Assembly: GCA_036505875.1 (NCBI GenBank)
Contig: DASXSR010000241.1
Location: forward strand, 1 to 13,645
Direction: 5' to 3'
Length of the DNA: 13,645 nt
DNA from: Onstottus_A sp036505875
GTDB lineage: Bacteria > Acidobacteriota > Blastocatellia > UBA7656
Position numbers and translations under genes: made by a program. Under the pieces are notes generated by a model. It was not told where the DNA came from. It did not search any database and was given only the letters and a program-made list of their open reading frames with translations. This document shows positions 1 through 7,338 of the stretch, in pieces (position 1 is the first letter of the stretch; the number at the start of each line of letters is the position of its first letter).

Positions 1-1707
1 GGCGGTAATGCCGTCGATGGCGGCTGCGCTGCCATACTCGCAGGCTCGGTAATCGAGTTCTCGCACTTCTCGTTTGGCGGCGAAGTGCCGATCATAATCA
101 GAACCGCAAGCGGGTCGGTAAGCGTGATCAACGGGCAGGGCATCGCGCCACGGCTCGCAACCCGAGAGTTCTTTCTCGAGCGCGCAAAGAAAGGCACGCA
201 AGAGAAAGGGCCGGTCTACACCGGCGCGCCTGAATACGTTTCGATTTCGGAAGGCGGTTCAAAGCCCGGACCGATTCCCTCATCGGGAATTCTCCCTGCG
301 ACGGTTCCGGGCGTCCTCGACGCAGTGGTCACCGCTCTAGATCGTTTCGGCACCAAATCACTTGCCGAGGTTATGCAACCGGCCATTGAGTTGGCTGATG
401 GTTTCCCAATCGACGAGCTGCGCGTGGGCTACATCGAAAGGACGCGCACGATATTCGAGAAATGGCCCACGAGCGCGAAGCTCTTCTTGCCCGGCGGTCG
501 CGTGCCCAAACCCGGCGAGATATTCTCACAGCCAGACCTGGCTCGCACCTTGCGCGAGATTGCAAGAGTTGAAAGGGAAGCCGCGTCGCGCGGTCGACAC
601 GAGGCCTTGATCGCAGCGCGAGACTATTTCTACAAGGGCGCGATTGCAAAACGCATCTCCGATTTTTGTGAAGGCAACGGCGGCTTGCTTCGAGCGGGTG
701 ACTTCGCGGCGTTTCGCGCGAAGGTTGAAGAGCCGGCGCACGCCTCGTATCGCGGCTATGAAGTTTACAAGACCGGATTCTTTGCGCAGGGTCCGGTGAT
801 GCTCGAAATGTTGAATGTGCTGGAGAGCTATGGTCTGCGCGCGATGAAGCACAACTCGGCAGACTACATTCACACGCTGACCGAAACCATGAAGCTTGCG
901 TTCGCGGATCGCGATCGCTATTACGGCGATCCTGACTTTGTTCGAGTGCCTTCGGCTGAGCTTCTGTCGAAGGACTACGGTTCGATGCGCAGGTCGCTGA
1001 TCGATTCAAAGCATGCATCCCTCGATCAGCGGCCCGGCGATCCTGCCAACAAGAAACCGCTGTTGGAGAGCGCGCCGCATCCCGCGCTCACGGGTGAATC
1101 GACCGTGCGCGAAGCCGAGCGCGCCAACGACACGACTTGCGTTAACGTAATCGACAAAGACGGTAACTTGTTCAGCGCGACGCCGTCAGGCGCGTGGCTG
1201 CCGGCGGTCGTTGCGGGCGACACCGGCGTGCTGCTCGGCCAGCGCATGCAATCGTTCGTGCTCGAAGCGGGGCATCCGAATGTGCTTCAGCCGGGCAAGC
1301 GACCGAGGATAACTCTCTCACCGACGCTGGTCCTCAAGGATGGCAGGCCGTTTCTGGTGCTCTCGACGCCGGGCGGCGACAACCAGGACCAGTCACTGAT
1401 TCAAGTGCTGCTAAACATCATCGAGTTCGGGATGAACGTGCAGGAGGCCGTCGAGGCCCCAAGATTTCAGACGCTTCACCTTGTCAGCTCGTTCGACGAT
1501 CACAGGTTTAATCCTGGCGTGCTCAATCTCGAGGACCGGATCGAAAAAACGGTGAGAGACGGTCTCACGGCGCGCGGGCACAAAGTGGAGACGCAATCCG
1601 CTTGGGGCAATCCCTCGGCGCCGACTGTGATTAGGTTCAACAGCGAGTCGGGAGTGATCGAGGCAGGTGCAGACCCGAGGCGCGGACGTTACGCCATCGC
1701 GTGGTAG
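1..1707 (+). CDS. Gamma-glutamyltransferase-family N-terminal nucleophile hydrolase (5' partial)
   Basis: The reading frame is open from base 1, so the N-terminus lies outside the window; 568 residues are visible. It opens with GGNAVDGGCAAILAGSVIEF, the family's N-terminal signature. The autocleavage and nucleophile site is NDTTCVNVIDKDGN, with the threonines at 1132-1137, which should start the small subunit after self-processing. Further on come PGKRPRITLSPT (1291-1326), PGGDNQDQ and NIIEFGMNVQEAVEAPRFQ. Family members cleave gamma-glutamyl bonds or act as acylases, usually in the periplasm. Two residue groups that bind the gamma-glutamyl moiety in classical enzymes look changed: the arginine of the N-A-R-E-x-A-P motif is Gln here (NGQGIAP, codon 136-138), and the Ser-Ser pair is Ile-Thr (1309-1314). 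With PGGDNQDQ, this places it in the YwrD-like branch, so its substrate is uncertain. It ends in TAG; no terminator hairpin follows. Confidence 0.92.
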   Translation, partial: GGNAVDGGCAAILAGSVIEFSHFSFGGEVPIIIRTASGSVSVINGQGIAPRLATREFFLERAKKGTQEKGPVYTGAPEYVSISEGGSKPGPIPSSGILPATVPGVLDAVVTALDRFGTKSLAEVMQPAIELADGFPIDELRVGYIERTRTIFEKWPTSAKLFLPGGRVPKPGEIFSQPDLARTLREIARVEREAASRGRHEALIAARDYFYKGAIAKRISDFCEGNGGLLRAGDFAAFRAKVEEPAHASYRGYEVYKTGFFAQGPVMLEMLNVLESYGLRAMKHNSADYIHTLTETMKLAFADRDRYYGDPDFVRVPSAELLSKDYGSMRRSLIDSKHASLDQRPGDPANKKPLLESAPHPALTGESTVREAERANDTTCVNVIDKDGNLFSATPSGAWLPAVVAGDTGVLLGQRMQSFVLEAGHPNVLQPGKRPRITLSPTLVLKDGRPFLVLSTPGGDNQDQSLIQVLLNIIEFGMNVQEAVEAPRFQTLHLVSSFDDHRFNPGVLNLEDRIEKTVRDGLTARGHKVETQSAWGNPSAPTVIRFNSESGVIEAGADPRRGRYAIAW

Positions 1708-1749
1708 TCGGTTTGCGCCGAATACCAACGGGCTCAGATCACGAATTCC

Positions 1750-2043
1750 TTACTCCTTGAATATGCTTTCTATGTCCCGTGCTCCGTGCAATACGCGGGC
1801 GATCCTTATGTCGCTTTTGGTCACGAAGTAGAAGACCAAGTATCTTTCAACCGGGAAACTGCGCAGGCCCTTCTTCAGTTCGTCTCGCCGTCGGCCGATC
1901 TCAGGAAACTTGAGCAGCATTTCGAACCTTGCCCTAATTTCACTCCTGACTCGGTCTGCCGCCTCAATGTTTTCGGAGGCTATGTACTCCCATATCTCAA
2001 CAAGATCTGAGCGAGCCGCGCGTGAGACAATGACGCGTTTCAT
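1750..2043 (-). CDS. parE: ParE/RelE-superfamily toxin of a type II toxin-antitoxin pair
   Basis: This is a 97-residue protein of normal ParE length. The sequence fits the ParE pattern: RAARSDLVEIWEYIA (8-22), an F-x-x-L-x-x-x-P-x-I-G-R-x-R-x-E-L segment (about 40-56), GLRSFPVERYLVFY (59-72) and the C-terminal strand RIARVLHGARDIESIF (80-95). ParE toxins inhibit DNA gyrase, while RelE relatives cleave mRNA on the ribosome. The GLRSFPV...RVLHG.RDI pattern favours ParE, but the target is not proven. The start ATG overlaps the antitoxin stop as ATGA (2040-2043), so translation is probably coupled and the pair shares the promoter at 2354-2382. The gene is intact, with no missing segment. Confidence 0.9.
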   Translation of the reverse strand: MKRVIVSRAARSDLVEIWEYIASENIEAADRVRSEIRARFEMLLKFPEIGRRRDELKKGLRSFPVERYLVFYFVTKSDIRIARVLHGARDIESIFKE

Positions 2044-2321
2044 TGTGTGGATTTAGGTTTCCTCGCGGCGCGTTTAGCAACTTCTGCTTCAATATCGTCA
2101 AAAAGTTCTTCGACGGAAGAGTACTCGCCGTATCTGCCATTTTCGATATCATCGATCCCAATTTGCAGCTCCCGCTTCAGGGCCGCGAGTTTCTCCCTTC
2201 GCAGGCGCACCAGCCGCAGCCCTTCACGGACAACCTCACTTGCAGACTTGTAGTCTCCGGTATTGATTTCGTCGTTCACCAGTCGTTCAAGCTCTGGCGT
2301 CAATGGAATATTCATACTCAT
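2040..2321 (-). CDS. parD: ParD-family ribbon-helix-helix antitoxin
   Basis: This 93-residue protein starts MSMNIPLTPELERLVND, the beta strand and first helix of a ribbon-helix-helix DNA-binding domain. YKSASEVVREGLRLVRLRR (24-42) follows as the second helix, matching the CopG/ParD family. The acidic and charged tail (about 55-93, with IDDIENGRYGEYSSVEELFDDIEAEV) should bind and neutralise ParE. It lies upstream of the toxin, with a 4-bp ATGA overlap, the usual antitoxin-first order. The first ATG was chosen over the one two codons later because AAGGAAGAG sits at the right distance upstream of it. ParD dimers normally autorepress their operon; a palindrome on the -35 box at 2367-2382 is the likely operator. 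Confidence 0.9.
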   Translation of the reverse strand: MSMNIPLTPELERLVNDEINTGDYKSASEVVREGLRLVRLRREKLAALKRELQIGIDDIENGRYGEYSSVEELFDDIEAEVAKRAARKPKSTQ

Positions 2322-2324
2322 GAT

Positions 2325-2333
2325 CTCTTCCTT
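2325..2333 (-). promoter_or_regulatory. Shine-Dalgarno site of parD
   Basis: On the minus strand AAGGAAGAG stands just before the ATG at 2321, with seven bases between AGGA and the start codon. This favours the first of two nearby in-frame ATGs. Confidence 0.7.
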
Positions 2334-2353
2334 TGAGCTCTTGACGCGACTTA

Positions 2354-2382
2354 AGTATACGCGGAGTTGAGACGATTCTCAA
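2354..2382 (-). promoter_or_regulatory. Sigma-70-type promoter of the parDE operon
   Basis: Reading the minus strand, TTGAGA (2377-2382) and TATACT (2354-2359) are separated by exactly 17 bases, and the predicted transcript starts about 25 bases before the parD ATG. The -35 box overlaps the TGA stop (2379-2381) of the upstream glycosyltransferase gene, so the promoter is nested in that gene's end and the toxin-antitoxin operon need not rely on readthrough. Confidence 0.75.
2367..2382. promoter_or_regulatory. Palindrome over the parDE -35 box, candidate ParD operator
   Basis: TTGAGA-CGAT-TCTCAA is an inverted repeat with perfect 6-bp arms and a 4-bp centre. One arm is the -35 hexamer itself. 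Ribbon-helix-helix antitoxins bind such short palindromes, so dimer binding here would block RNA polymerase. A terminator role is unlikely because no T-run follows. The operator assignment is inferred from position and family habit. Confidence 0.5.
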
Positions 2383-4109
2383 TTTTCATCTTCTTCGGGC
2401 TGGGGCTCTCTCCGCCGATACACTTCGTAGTTATCCAGGCTTTCTACCTGTTCAAAATCTTCTTCAAGCAATTCCGTCAACTCGTCTTTGAATTGCTTCA
2501 CCGAATCCTCTTCAATCTGCAGTTCCTGCTTAACAATCAGCCAGCGTATGTTGCGCTCGCGCGCCAGTTCCCGAATCTCGTCCGCCGTGTACGGATCGAC
2601 GGTGTAATCGAACATAAGCACGGGGAAGCGCGGGCGCCGTCCGGTTGTGTAATAGAAAAGGTCTTCGCCGGGAAGCATCAGAATCCCTTCGTCGCGTGGG
2701 ATCTCGCGCTCGGTGTAGTCCACCAACTCTTCGAAACTGGCGATCCAATCGCCTCGCATTGACAGCCCTTTCAGCTCCGGCAGCCTCGAATGCGCGATCG
2801 CCCCGTCGGAAAGATTTGCGTAATCCAGTCGCTCGTGCGACCAGGCGTAAGCAGCTCCGGCGATAATCGTGGACGCGCCAACGACAAAAGCAAGTGGGAG
2901 TCTGCTCCAGGCGGCTCTTGCTCTCGCAAGCGAGCCGATCGCCGCGATCACGTCTGCAGCCAGGATTATCCACAACGGCCAGATAGCGTACGTCGAACCC
3001 CAGAGTTGTTGCGAAAGAAAAGCTCCCTGCACTGTCGCAAGCAGCAGGAAGGGCATCACGCTGGACATGCCGCTCCGCCTTCTAACGCTCACAATCGCCA
3101 ATACCAGCGAAACGACCATCACGAGCGGCCAAAGCGCAAGCAGTCGCGCTGCTCTCTCCGAAGTGTCGCGTTCGACAAGCAGATAGATCGCGGGCCAAGC
3201 GAAGGGCGCTGACATCAACAAAGTCGAAAGCAGGCCCATGGCTCGCGAGCCGGACCGGTTGAGCCACAGCATACAGCTTCCCGCGGCAAACGGGATGATC
3301 GACCACAACACCGTCTTGTCCCAATATCCCTGGAGCATGTCGGCAAGGTGAGGCATTCGGCGAGAGGCTGCAAATTGAATCGTCCACCGCCAGTAGTTCT
3401 GCAGGCCTGCTGTAAGCTGAATCACCAGCAACGCACACGCCAAACCCAGGAGCGCTCCGGCGAGCGCGAATACGAATCTGCGAGCGGAGCGGCGCTCTCT
3501 TACAGCAATCACCATCAAGAGGACGAGGGCGCCCACAGCAGCCCCGAGGAATGCAAGGCCGATGTTCTGTTTTATGAACGCAGGAATGACTAACAACATG
3601 CCGGTGAGAAGTGCTTGCGCGGAGCCTTTACGCTCAAGTCGTTGGAGAAGCAATGCGCCGATTAGAATTGCCAAAGTGCAGTCGGGATCATAGAAAGGAT
3701 GCGGATAAATGCAATAGATTCCCAGGACCATCAACGGCAAACTCAGCACGAATGCCAGCCATCGGGCGTGGTTCGATTCCCAGAGCGAACGCAAAACGAT
3801 TCGCCAGGTAACCACGCTCGCAAGTCCGCCGGTGACCGCGCAGTATGCGATATGATGCCAAAGCACTCGCCCGGTAAGCTTGATCAGCGCCGCCTGAATG
3901 AGAAACGTGAGCGGCGCATAGGGGAAAGGGAAATCGCGATAGGGAACGTCGCCCAGAGCCATCCGGTAAGAGTTTTCGAGAATGTAACTGAGATCCCACA
4001 GGATCGTCAGTCGCGAATTCTGCCAAACGACGACCGCGGCCGTAGCGAGGAATAAGAAGGAGGCTACGATCCAATCTTGCCAAGGCCAGCGCTTTTCGTT
4101 TGGGCCCAT
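2379..4109 (-). CDS. Polytopic GT-C-fold glycosyltransferase (GT39/ArnT-like)
   Basis: This is a 576-residue inner-membrane protein. After a first membrane helix (about 13-29) comes a loop with WDLSYILENSYRMALGDVPYRDF (38-60) and then YAPLTFLIQAALIKLTG. This is the usual arrangement in GT-C enzymes, where an acidic residue of the first periplasmic loop (here Asp39 or Glu45) is catalytic. About ten more hydrophobic segments follow up to residue 424. The remaining 150 residues form a soluble, strongly acidic tail ending in EPQPEEDEN. Family members transfer sugars from polyprenyl-phosphate donors to lipids or proteins. The acceptor cannot be told here, as no glycan biosynthesis genes flank it. 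An in-frame stop lies two codons upstream of the ATG at 4109, which fixes the start; no clear Shine-Dalgarno is present. The preceding 174 bases (4110-4283) hold no gene or obvious terminator. Confidence 0.72.
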   Translation of the reverse strand: MGPNEKRWPWQDWIVASFLFLATAAVVVWQNSRLTILWDLSYILENSYRMALGDVPYRDFPFPYAPLTFLIQAALIKLTGRVLWHHIAYCAVTGGLASVVTWRIVLRSLWESNHARWLAFVLSLPLMVLGIYCIYPHPFYDPDCTLAILIGALLLQRLERKGSAQALLTGMLLVIPAFIKQNIGLAFLGAAVGALVLLMVIAVRERRSARRFVFALAGALLGLACALLVIQLTAGLQNYWRWTIQFAASRRMPHLADMLQGYWDKTVLWSIIPFAAGSCMLWLNRSGSRAMGLLSTLLMSAPFAWPAIYLLVERDTSERAARLLALWPLVMVVSLVLAIVSVRRRSGMSSVMPFLLLATVQGAFLSQQLWGSTYAIWPLWIILAADVIAAIGSLARARAAWSRLPLAFVVGASTIIAGAAYAWSHERLDYANLSDGAIAHSRLPELKGLSMRGDWIASFEELVDYTEREIPRDEGILMLPGEDLFYYTTGRRPRFPVLMFDYTVDPYTADEIRELARERNIRWLIVKQELQIEEDSVKQFKDELTELLEEDFEQVESLDNYEVYRRREPQPEEDEN

Positions 4110-4283
4110 CGCCTATCGAAGCTAAATCAACTCTGGCGGATGGGCCAGCCCAAGATGAGCTTAATCGTCCGATCTCTGCCCGAGCTGTCCCTTTACGACA
4201 AACTCGGCTTGACTTTCGGTGATCGGATTTCGCCCTTGAAATTCGGAAGGCAGGCACCTGAGCCTGAGCGCGCCGTCGAGTCG

Positions 4284-6548
4284 TCAAGCCTGAACCGAGT
4301 CAATCTTAATCTCGCCGTCCTCGACGTCGACGTTGAAGTGATCGCCCTCTTTCCAGCGTGTGGTCACTGGAAGCTTTACTATCTCGTCGATCGTGCGTTT
4401 GAGGAACCGAGCTCCGTAGGCCGGACTGAAGCCTTTCTCAACCAGAAAATCGATCGCCTTCTCGCTGACCTCCAGCCTCTTGCCTTGACGATTCATTTGG
4501 CGCGTGATGATGCCCAGGTACAACTTGGCTATCTTCTTGACCTCGTCTTGAGTGAGGGGCGAGAAAACTACGATCTCGTCGATTCGGTTTCGGAATTCAG
4601 GCGAGAAACGCTCTTCGGCGGCTTTGATAACTTCCCGCTTAATTTGTCTGACATCGGCAAGGGACTTGGTGCCGAATCCAAGCGGTTTCATGTACTTCTT
4701 AAAATTGTCCGAGCCCAGGTTCGAAGTCATTATGATGATGGCGTCCGATAGATAAACCTTTTTGCCCCGACCGTCGGTGATCCAGCCTTCGTCAAAAGCT
4801 TGCAAAAACAGGTTGAGCAAATAAGGCGACGCCTTTTCGATCTCATCGAGCAGCAAGACTGTGTAAGGGTTATCACGCAACCGTTCGGTCAGAATTCCGC
4901 CGCGCTCGCTGCCCACGATGCCGCGCGGCATGCCGATCAGCTTCTCGATGGCGATCGTCCCATCCTGATACTCGGACATGTCTATCCGGACCATCTTGTC
5001 ATCAAAGCCGAACATGAACTCGGCGACAGCTTTCGCGAGTTCGGTCTTGCCGACGCCAGTAGGACCCAAAAAGAGCAGCACGCCATCGGGCTTGTAAAAG
5101 TTTTCCTTGAGCGGGCCCTTGTTCAGGCGCAGCCGTTGAGCTACCGCTTTGATCGCTTCCTTCTGGCCGATCACGCGAGATGACAACGCGGCTTCCATAT
5201 GAGCAAAGCGGTCGTTGGTATCTCGGAAGATCATGTCGCGCGGAATGCGCGACTCCTGGCTTATCACGTCGATGACGTGTTCACCTTTTACTTCGGCGGT
5301 TTCCGGCTGATTGATCTCGACCTTAACCGAAGCCGTGTCTAGCCAGCCGATCACCTTGTCGGGCAAGTGCAGGTTTCGAACGTATCGCGGCGCCATCTCC
5401 AGCGCAGTTTCGATCGCCTCGTCGGAAATAGTTACGGAGTAGTTACGTTCGAGTCTTGGCCGCACGCCCGCAATTATCTTGCGAGTGTCCTCGACCGACG
5501 GCTCTTCAACCTTCACGAGTCTGAACCTGCGTGCGAGGGCCTCGTCTTCGGAAATGTATTCCTTGTATTCGCTCATCGTGGTCGCGCCGATTATGCGAAT
5601 CTCGCCGCGCGCCAGAGCGGACTTGAACATGTTGGCCGCGTCGGAACTGGCTCCCAGTGCCGATCCTGCGCCGATGATCGTATGAGCCTCATCGATAAAC
5701 AAGATCAGGTTATCGCGTTCTTTTACTTCGCTGATGATGCCCTGTATTCGCTCTTCGAACATACCGCGCAGCATCGTGCCGGCGACTATGCCTGACATTT
5801 GAAGCTGGACGATGTGCGAATTGCGAAGCCGCTGAGGTAGTGTGTCTGGCTCAATCTCAATTTTGCGCGCCAGCCCTTCGACGACGGCCGTCTTGCCCAC
5901 GCCGGCTTCGCCAACGAGCATCGGCGAGTTCGCGCGCTCTCGGTGACAGAGGATCTCGACCATCTGCCTGATCTCTTCGTTGCGGCCTATGACGGGCGGC
6001 AGCTTGTCCTGACGTGCGAGCTTGTTCAAGCTCACGCCGAAATGCTTGAGGTACGGCGGAAGCTCGTAGCGGCGGCGGTATTTCTCTTCTTTCTCCTCGT
6101 GACTGCGGACTCGGGTGGCGATCTTTTGCATCACCATCTCACGATCGGTGCCCAGCCTTCTCAATAACTCGACCGGATAGCTGTGCGCGTCTGCGAACAG
6201 GGCGAAGAACAGATCGGTCGATTCGATGAGCCTTCGCCCCTGTTCCCGCGAGTGCTTCAACGCATTCGACAACAGTGCTCTGAGGGTGTCCGACATCCGC
6301 ATGCCGCGCCCCAGGTAGTCGCGTTGATCGAGCTTCGTCTCAAGTGCCTGCACAACGACCTGGGGATCCAGGTTGAGGCTCTGCATTACTTCGTTGAAGA
6401 AAGGCCGCTCTACGTGTGCCACGGAAAGGAAGACATGTTCGGGCGCGAGTTGATTGTGATCGCGAGATCGGGCTTCTTCGTGGGCCTTGCGCAGCAGCCG
6501 TTTGCCGCTCTCAGCCATTTTGTCGGTGTAGATTTCCAGGTCGATCAT
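4284..6548 (-). CDS. ClpA/ClpC-type AAA+ unfoldase with non-aromatic pore loops
   Basis: This 754-residue protein has the layout of a Clp unfoldase that feeds substrates to ClpP. It comprises two Clp-N repeats (about 14-145), a first AAA+ domain (Walker A GEAGVGKT 213-220, Walker B LILFIDEAH 281-289, arginines at 340-341) and a second one (Walker A GPTGVGKT 495-502, Walker B VLLLDEIEKA, NRIDEI 654-659, GARFLKR 712-718). There is no coiled-coil middle domain, so the architecture and length resemble ClpA. PLGFG at 622-626 sits where ClpA/ClpC carry the ClpP-docking loop (IGL/VGF). Pore loop 1 reads AGTMLRGMFEER instead of AGTKYRGEFEER (Met259, Leu260). Pore loop 2 reads PRGIVGSERGG instead of PPGYVGYDEGG (Ile544). 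The usual VIDEAGAR after the first ATPase domain is WLDTASVK. All ATPase motifs look intact, so it is probably an active but specialised paralogue. No clpP or clpS lies in the window. Confidence 0.9.
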   Translation of the reverse strand: MIDLEIYTDKMAESGKRLLRKAHEEARSRDHNQLAPEHVFLSVAHVERPFFNEVMQSLNLDPQVVVQALETKLDQRDYLGRGMRMSDTLRALLSNALKHSREQGRRLIESTDLFFALFADAHSYPVELLRRLGTDREMVMQKIATRVRSHEEKEEKYRRRYELPPYLKHFGVSLNKLARQDKLPPVIGRNEEIRQMVEILCHRERANSPMLVGEAGVGKTAVVEGLARKIEIEPDTLPQRLRNSHIVQLQMSGIVAGTMLRGMFEERIQGIISEVKERDNLILFIDEAHTIIGAGSALGASSDAANMFKSALARGEIRIIGATTMSEYKEYISEDEALARRFRLVKVEEPSVEDTRKIIAGVRPRLERNYSVTISDEAIETALEMAPRYVRNLHLPDKVIGWLDTASVKVEINQPETAEVKGEHVIDVISQESRIPRDMIFRDTNDRFAHMEAALSSRVIGQKEAIKAVAQRLRLNKGPLKENFYKPDGVLLFLGPTGVGKTELAKAVAEFMFGFDDKMVRIDMSEYQDGTIAIEKLIGMPRGIVGSERGGILTERLRDNPYTVLLLDEIEKASPYLLNLFLQAFDEGWITDGRGKKVYLSDAIIIMTSNLGSDNFKKYMKPLGFGTKSLADVRQIKREVIKAAEERFSPEFRNRIDEIVVFSPLTQDEVKKIAKLYLGIITRQMNRQGKRLEVSEKAIDFLVEKGFSPAYGARFLKRTIDEIVKLPVTTRWKEGDHFNVDVEDGEIKIDSVQA

Positions 6549-6572
6549 CTATGAGCACCGATCTACGGGTGC

Positions 6573-6601
6573 AGTATAACAAAGAAAAAACTTGTGCTCA
6601 A
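6573..6601 (-). promoter_or_regulatory. Sigma-70-type promoter of the Clp ATPase gene
   Basis: On the minus strand TTGAGC (6596-6601) and TATACT (6573-6578) are 17 bases apart. Transcription would begin near 6566, giving a leader of only about 18 bases before the ATG at 6548. No strong Shine-Dalgarno is visible. The boxes are sigma-70-like, with no CIRCE or sigma-32 pattern that would suggest heat-shock control. Confidence 0.65.
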
Positions 6602-6643
6602 GAATCGGCGCTGCCGGGGCATCCGGCGGGCCGAAAAAAGTCA

Positions 6644-6673
6644 TTGCACTTGGGGAGCGAACCGGAGTATTAT
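6644..6673 (+). promoter_or_regulatory. Promoter of the exported phosphatase pair
   Basis: TTGCAC (6644-6649) and TATTAT (6668-6673) are separated by 18 bases on the plus strand. The predicted start near 6680 gives a leader of about 24 bases that contains the AGGAG ribosome site. It is back to back with the Clp promoter; an imperfect GCCGG/CCGGC inverted repeat (6613-6627) lies between the two. Confidence 0.55.
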
Positions 6674-6693
6674 TATCTCATACCGTTCAACGT

Positions 6694-6698
6694 AGGAG
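6694..6698 (+). promoter_or_regulatory. Shine-Dalgarno site deciding the phosphatase start
   Basis: AGGAG lies five bases before the ATG at 6704. The reading frame is open much further upstream, to 6416, but that part runs antisense to the start of the Clp gene. This site and the signal peptide that begins at 6704 fix the true start. Confidence 0.75.
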
Positions 6699-6703
6699 AC
6701 TCA

Positions 6704-7288
6704 ATGCGATCAGTTCGACGATTCACTGGTTCGGATGCCGTCAAGCCTGTCATTTTGATTCTCGCACTAATCTCGGTTGCGCAGGCGGCGCAACGCGACA
6801 AGCTGTCGCAGTGCCGAATCAAGAACTTTGGCTGCATTAACGAAAAGTTTTATCGCGGCGCGCAGCCGAAAGCCCAAGACTATGCTGACCTCGCGTCGAT
6901 GGGCGTGAAAACGGTGATCGACCTTCAAAGGGAAGGCAGCGACGAGGAGCAGGCCCTGGTCGAAGAACAAGGAATGAAGTTCTACAGGGTCGGGATGAGC
7001 GACAAGAGTCAGCCGAGTGTCGAGCAAGTTGAAGCCTTCCTGAAACTTGTGAATGACCCGGCGAATCAACCCGTGTTCGTGCATTGCGCCGGTGGCCGTC
7101 ACCGCACCGGGGCTATGAGCGCGATTTACCGCATCACTCATGACGGCTGGACCGCTGACCGGGCCTTCGGTGAAATGAAGCAATACGATTTCGAACACGG
7201 CGCGGGTCACGGCGCATTGAAACATTACGTGTACGACTACTACTCACGTCTTGATCAGAAGGGCGTCGTGGTAAGCACTGATAAGTAG
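6704..7288 (+). CDS. Exported dual-specificity-type (Cys-based) phosphatase, copy 1
   Basis: This is a 194-residue protein with a signal peptide: basic start MRSVRR, hydrophobic VILILALISVAQA, and likely cleavage after AQA near residue 28. The mature part reads FYRGAQPKAQDYADLASMGVKTVIDLQ, the opening of the DSP/PTP-like family. The catalytic P-loop HCAGGRHRTG carries nucleophile Cys128 and phosphate-binding Arg134, the Cys-x5-Arg signature. Asp in GMSDKSQPS is the candidate general acid. Relatives remove phosphate from phosphotyrosine, phosphoserine/threonine, inositol phosphates or other small phosphoesters; the substrate here is unknown. Export implies action in the periplasm or outside the cell. 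It is followed after 50 bases by a paralogue, probably on the same transcript. All catalytic residues are present. Confidence 0.85.
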   Translation: MRSVRRFTGSDAVKPVILILALISVAQAAQRDKLSQCRIKNFGCINEKFYRGAQPKAQDYADLASMGVKTVIDLQREGSDEEQALVEEQGMKFYRVGMSDKSQPSVEQVEAFLKLVNDPANQPVFVHCAGGRHRTGAMSAIYRITHDGWTADRAFGEMKQYDFEHGAGHGALKHYVYDYYSRLDQKGVVVSTDK

Positions 7289-7338
7289 ACAGCGAATACG
7301 ACAGTTCGACGCATCAAAGCTATTCAGGTTGTAGCAAT

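Noticed and set aside
371..1018. Minus-strand open frame of 215 codons within the gamma-glutamyltransferase gene.
   Set aside because: Arg/Ser/Ala-rich composition typical of antisense frames in GC-rich genes; the plus-strand product is clearly real.
4206..4290. Eight-base inverted repeat GGCTTGAC/GTCAAGCC around the end of the Clp gene.
   Set aside because: The arms are 69 bases apart, no T-run follows, and one arm is coding sequence; probably chance.
4077..4751. Long plus-strand open frame of 224 codons opposite the Clp gene's 3' end.
   Set aside because: It mirrors the codon pattern of the Clp gene on the other strand and shows no family motif or ribosome site.
6416..6703. N-terminal extension of the first phosphatase frame.
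   Set aside because: It runs antisense to the Clp gene start; AGGAG and a signal peptide place the start at 6704.
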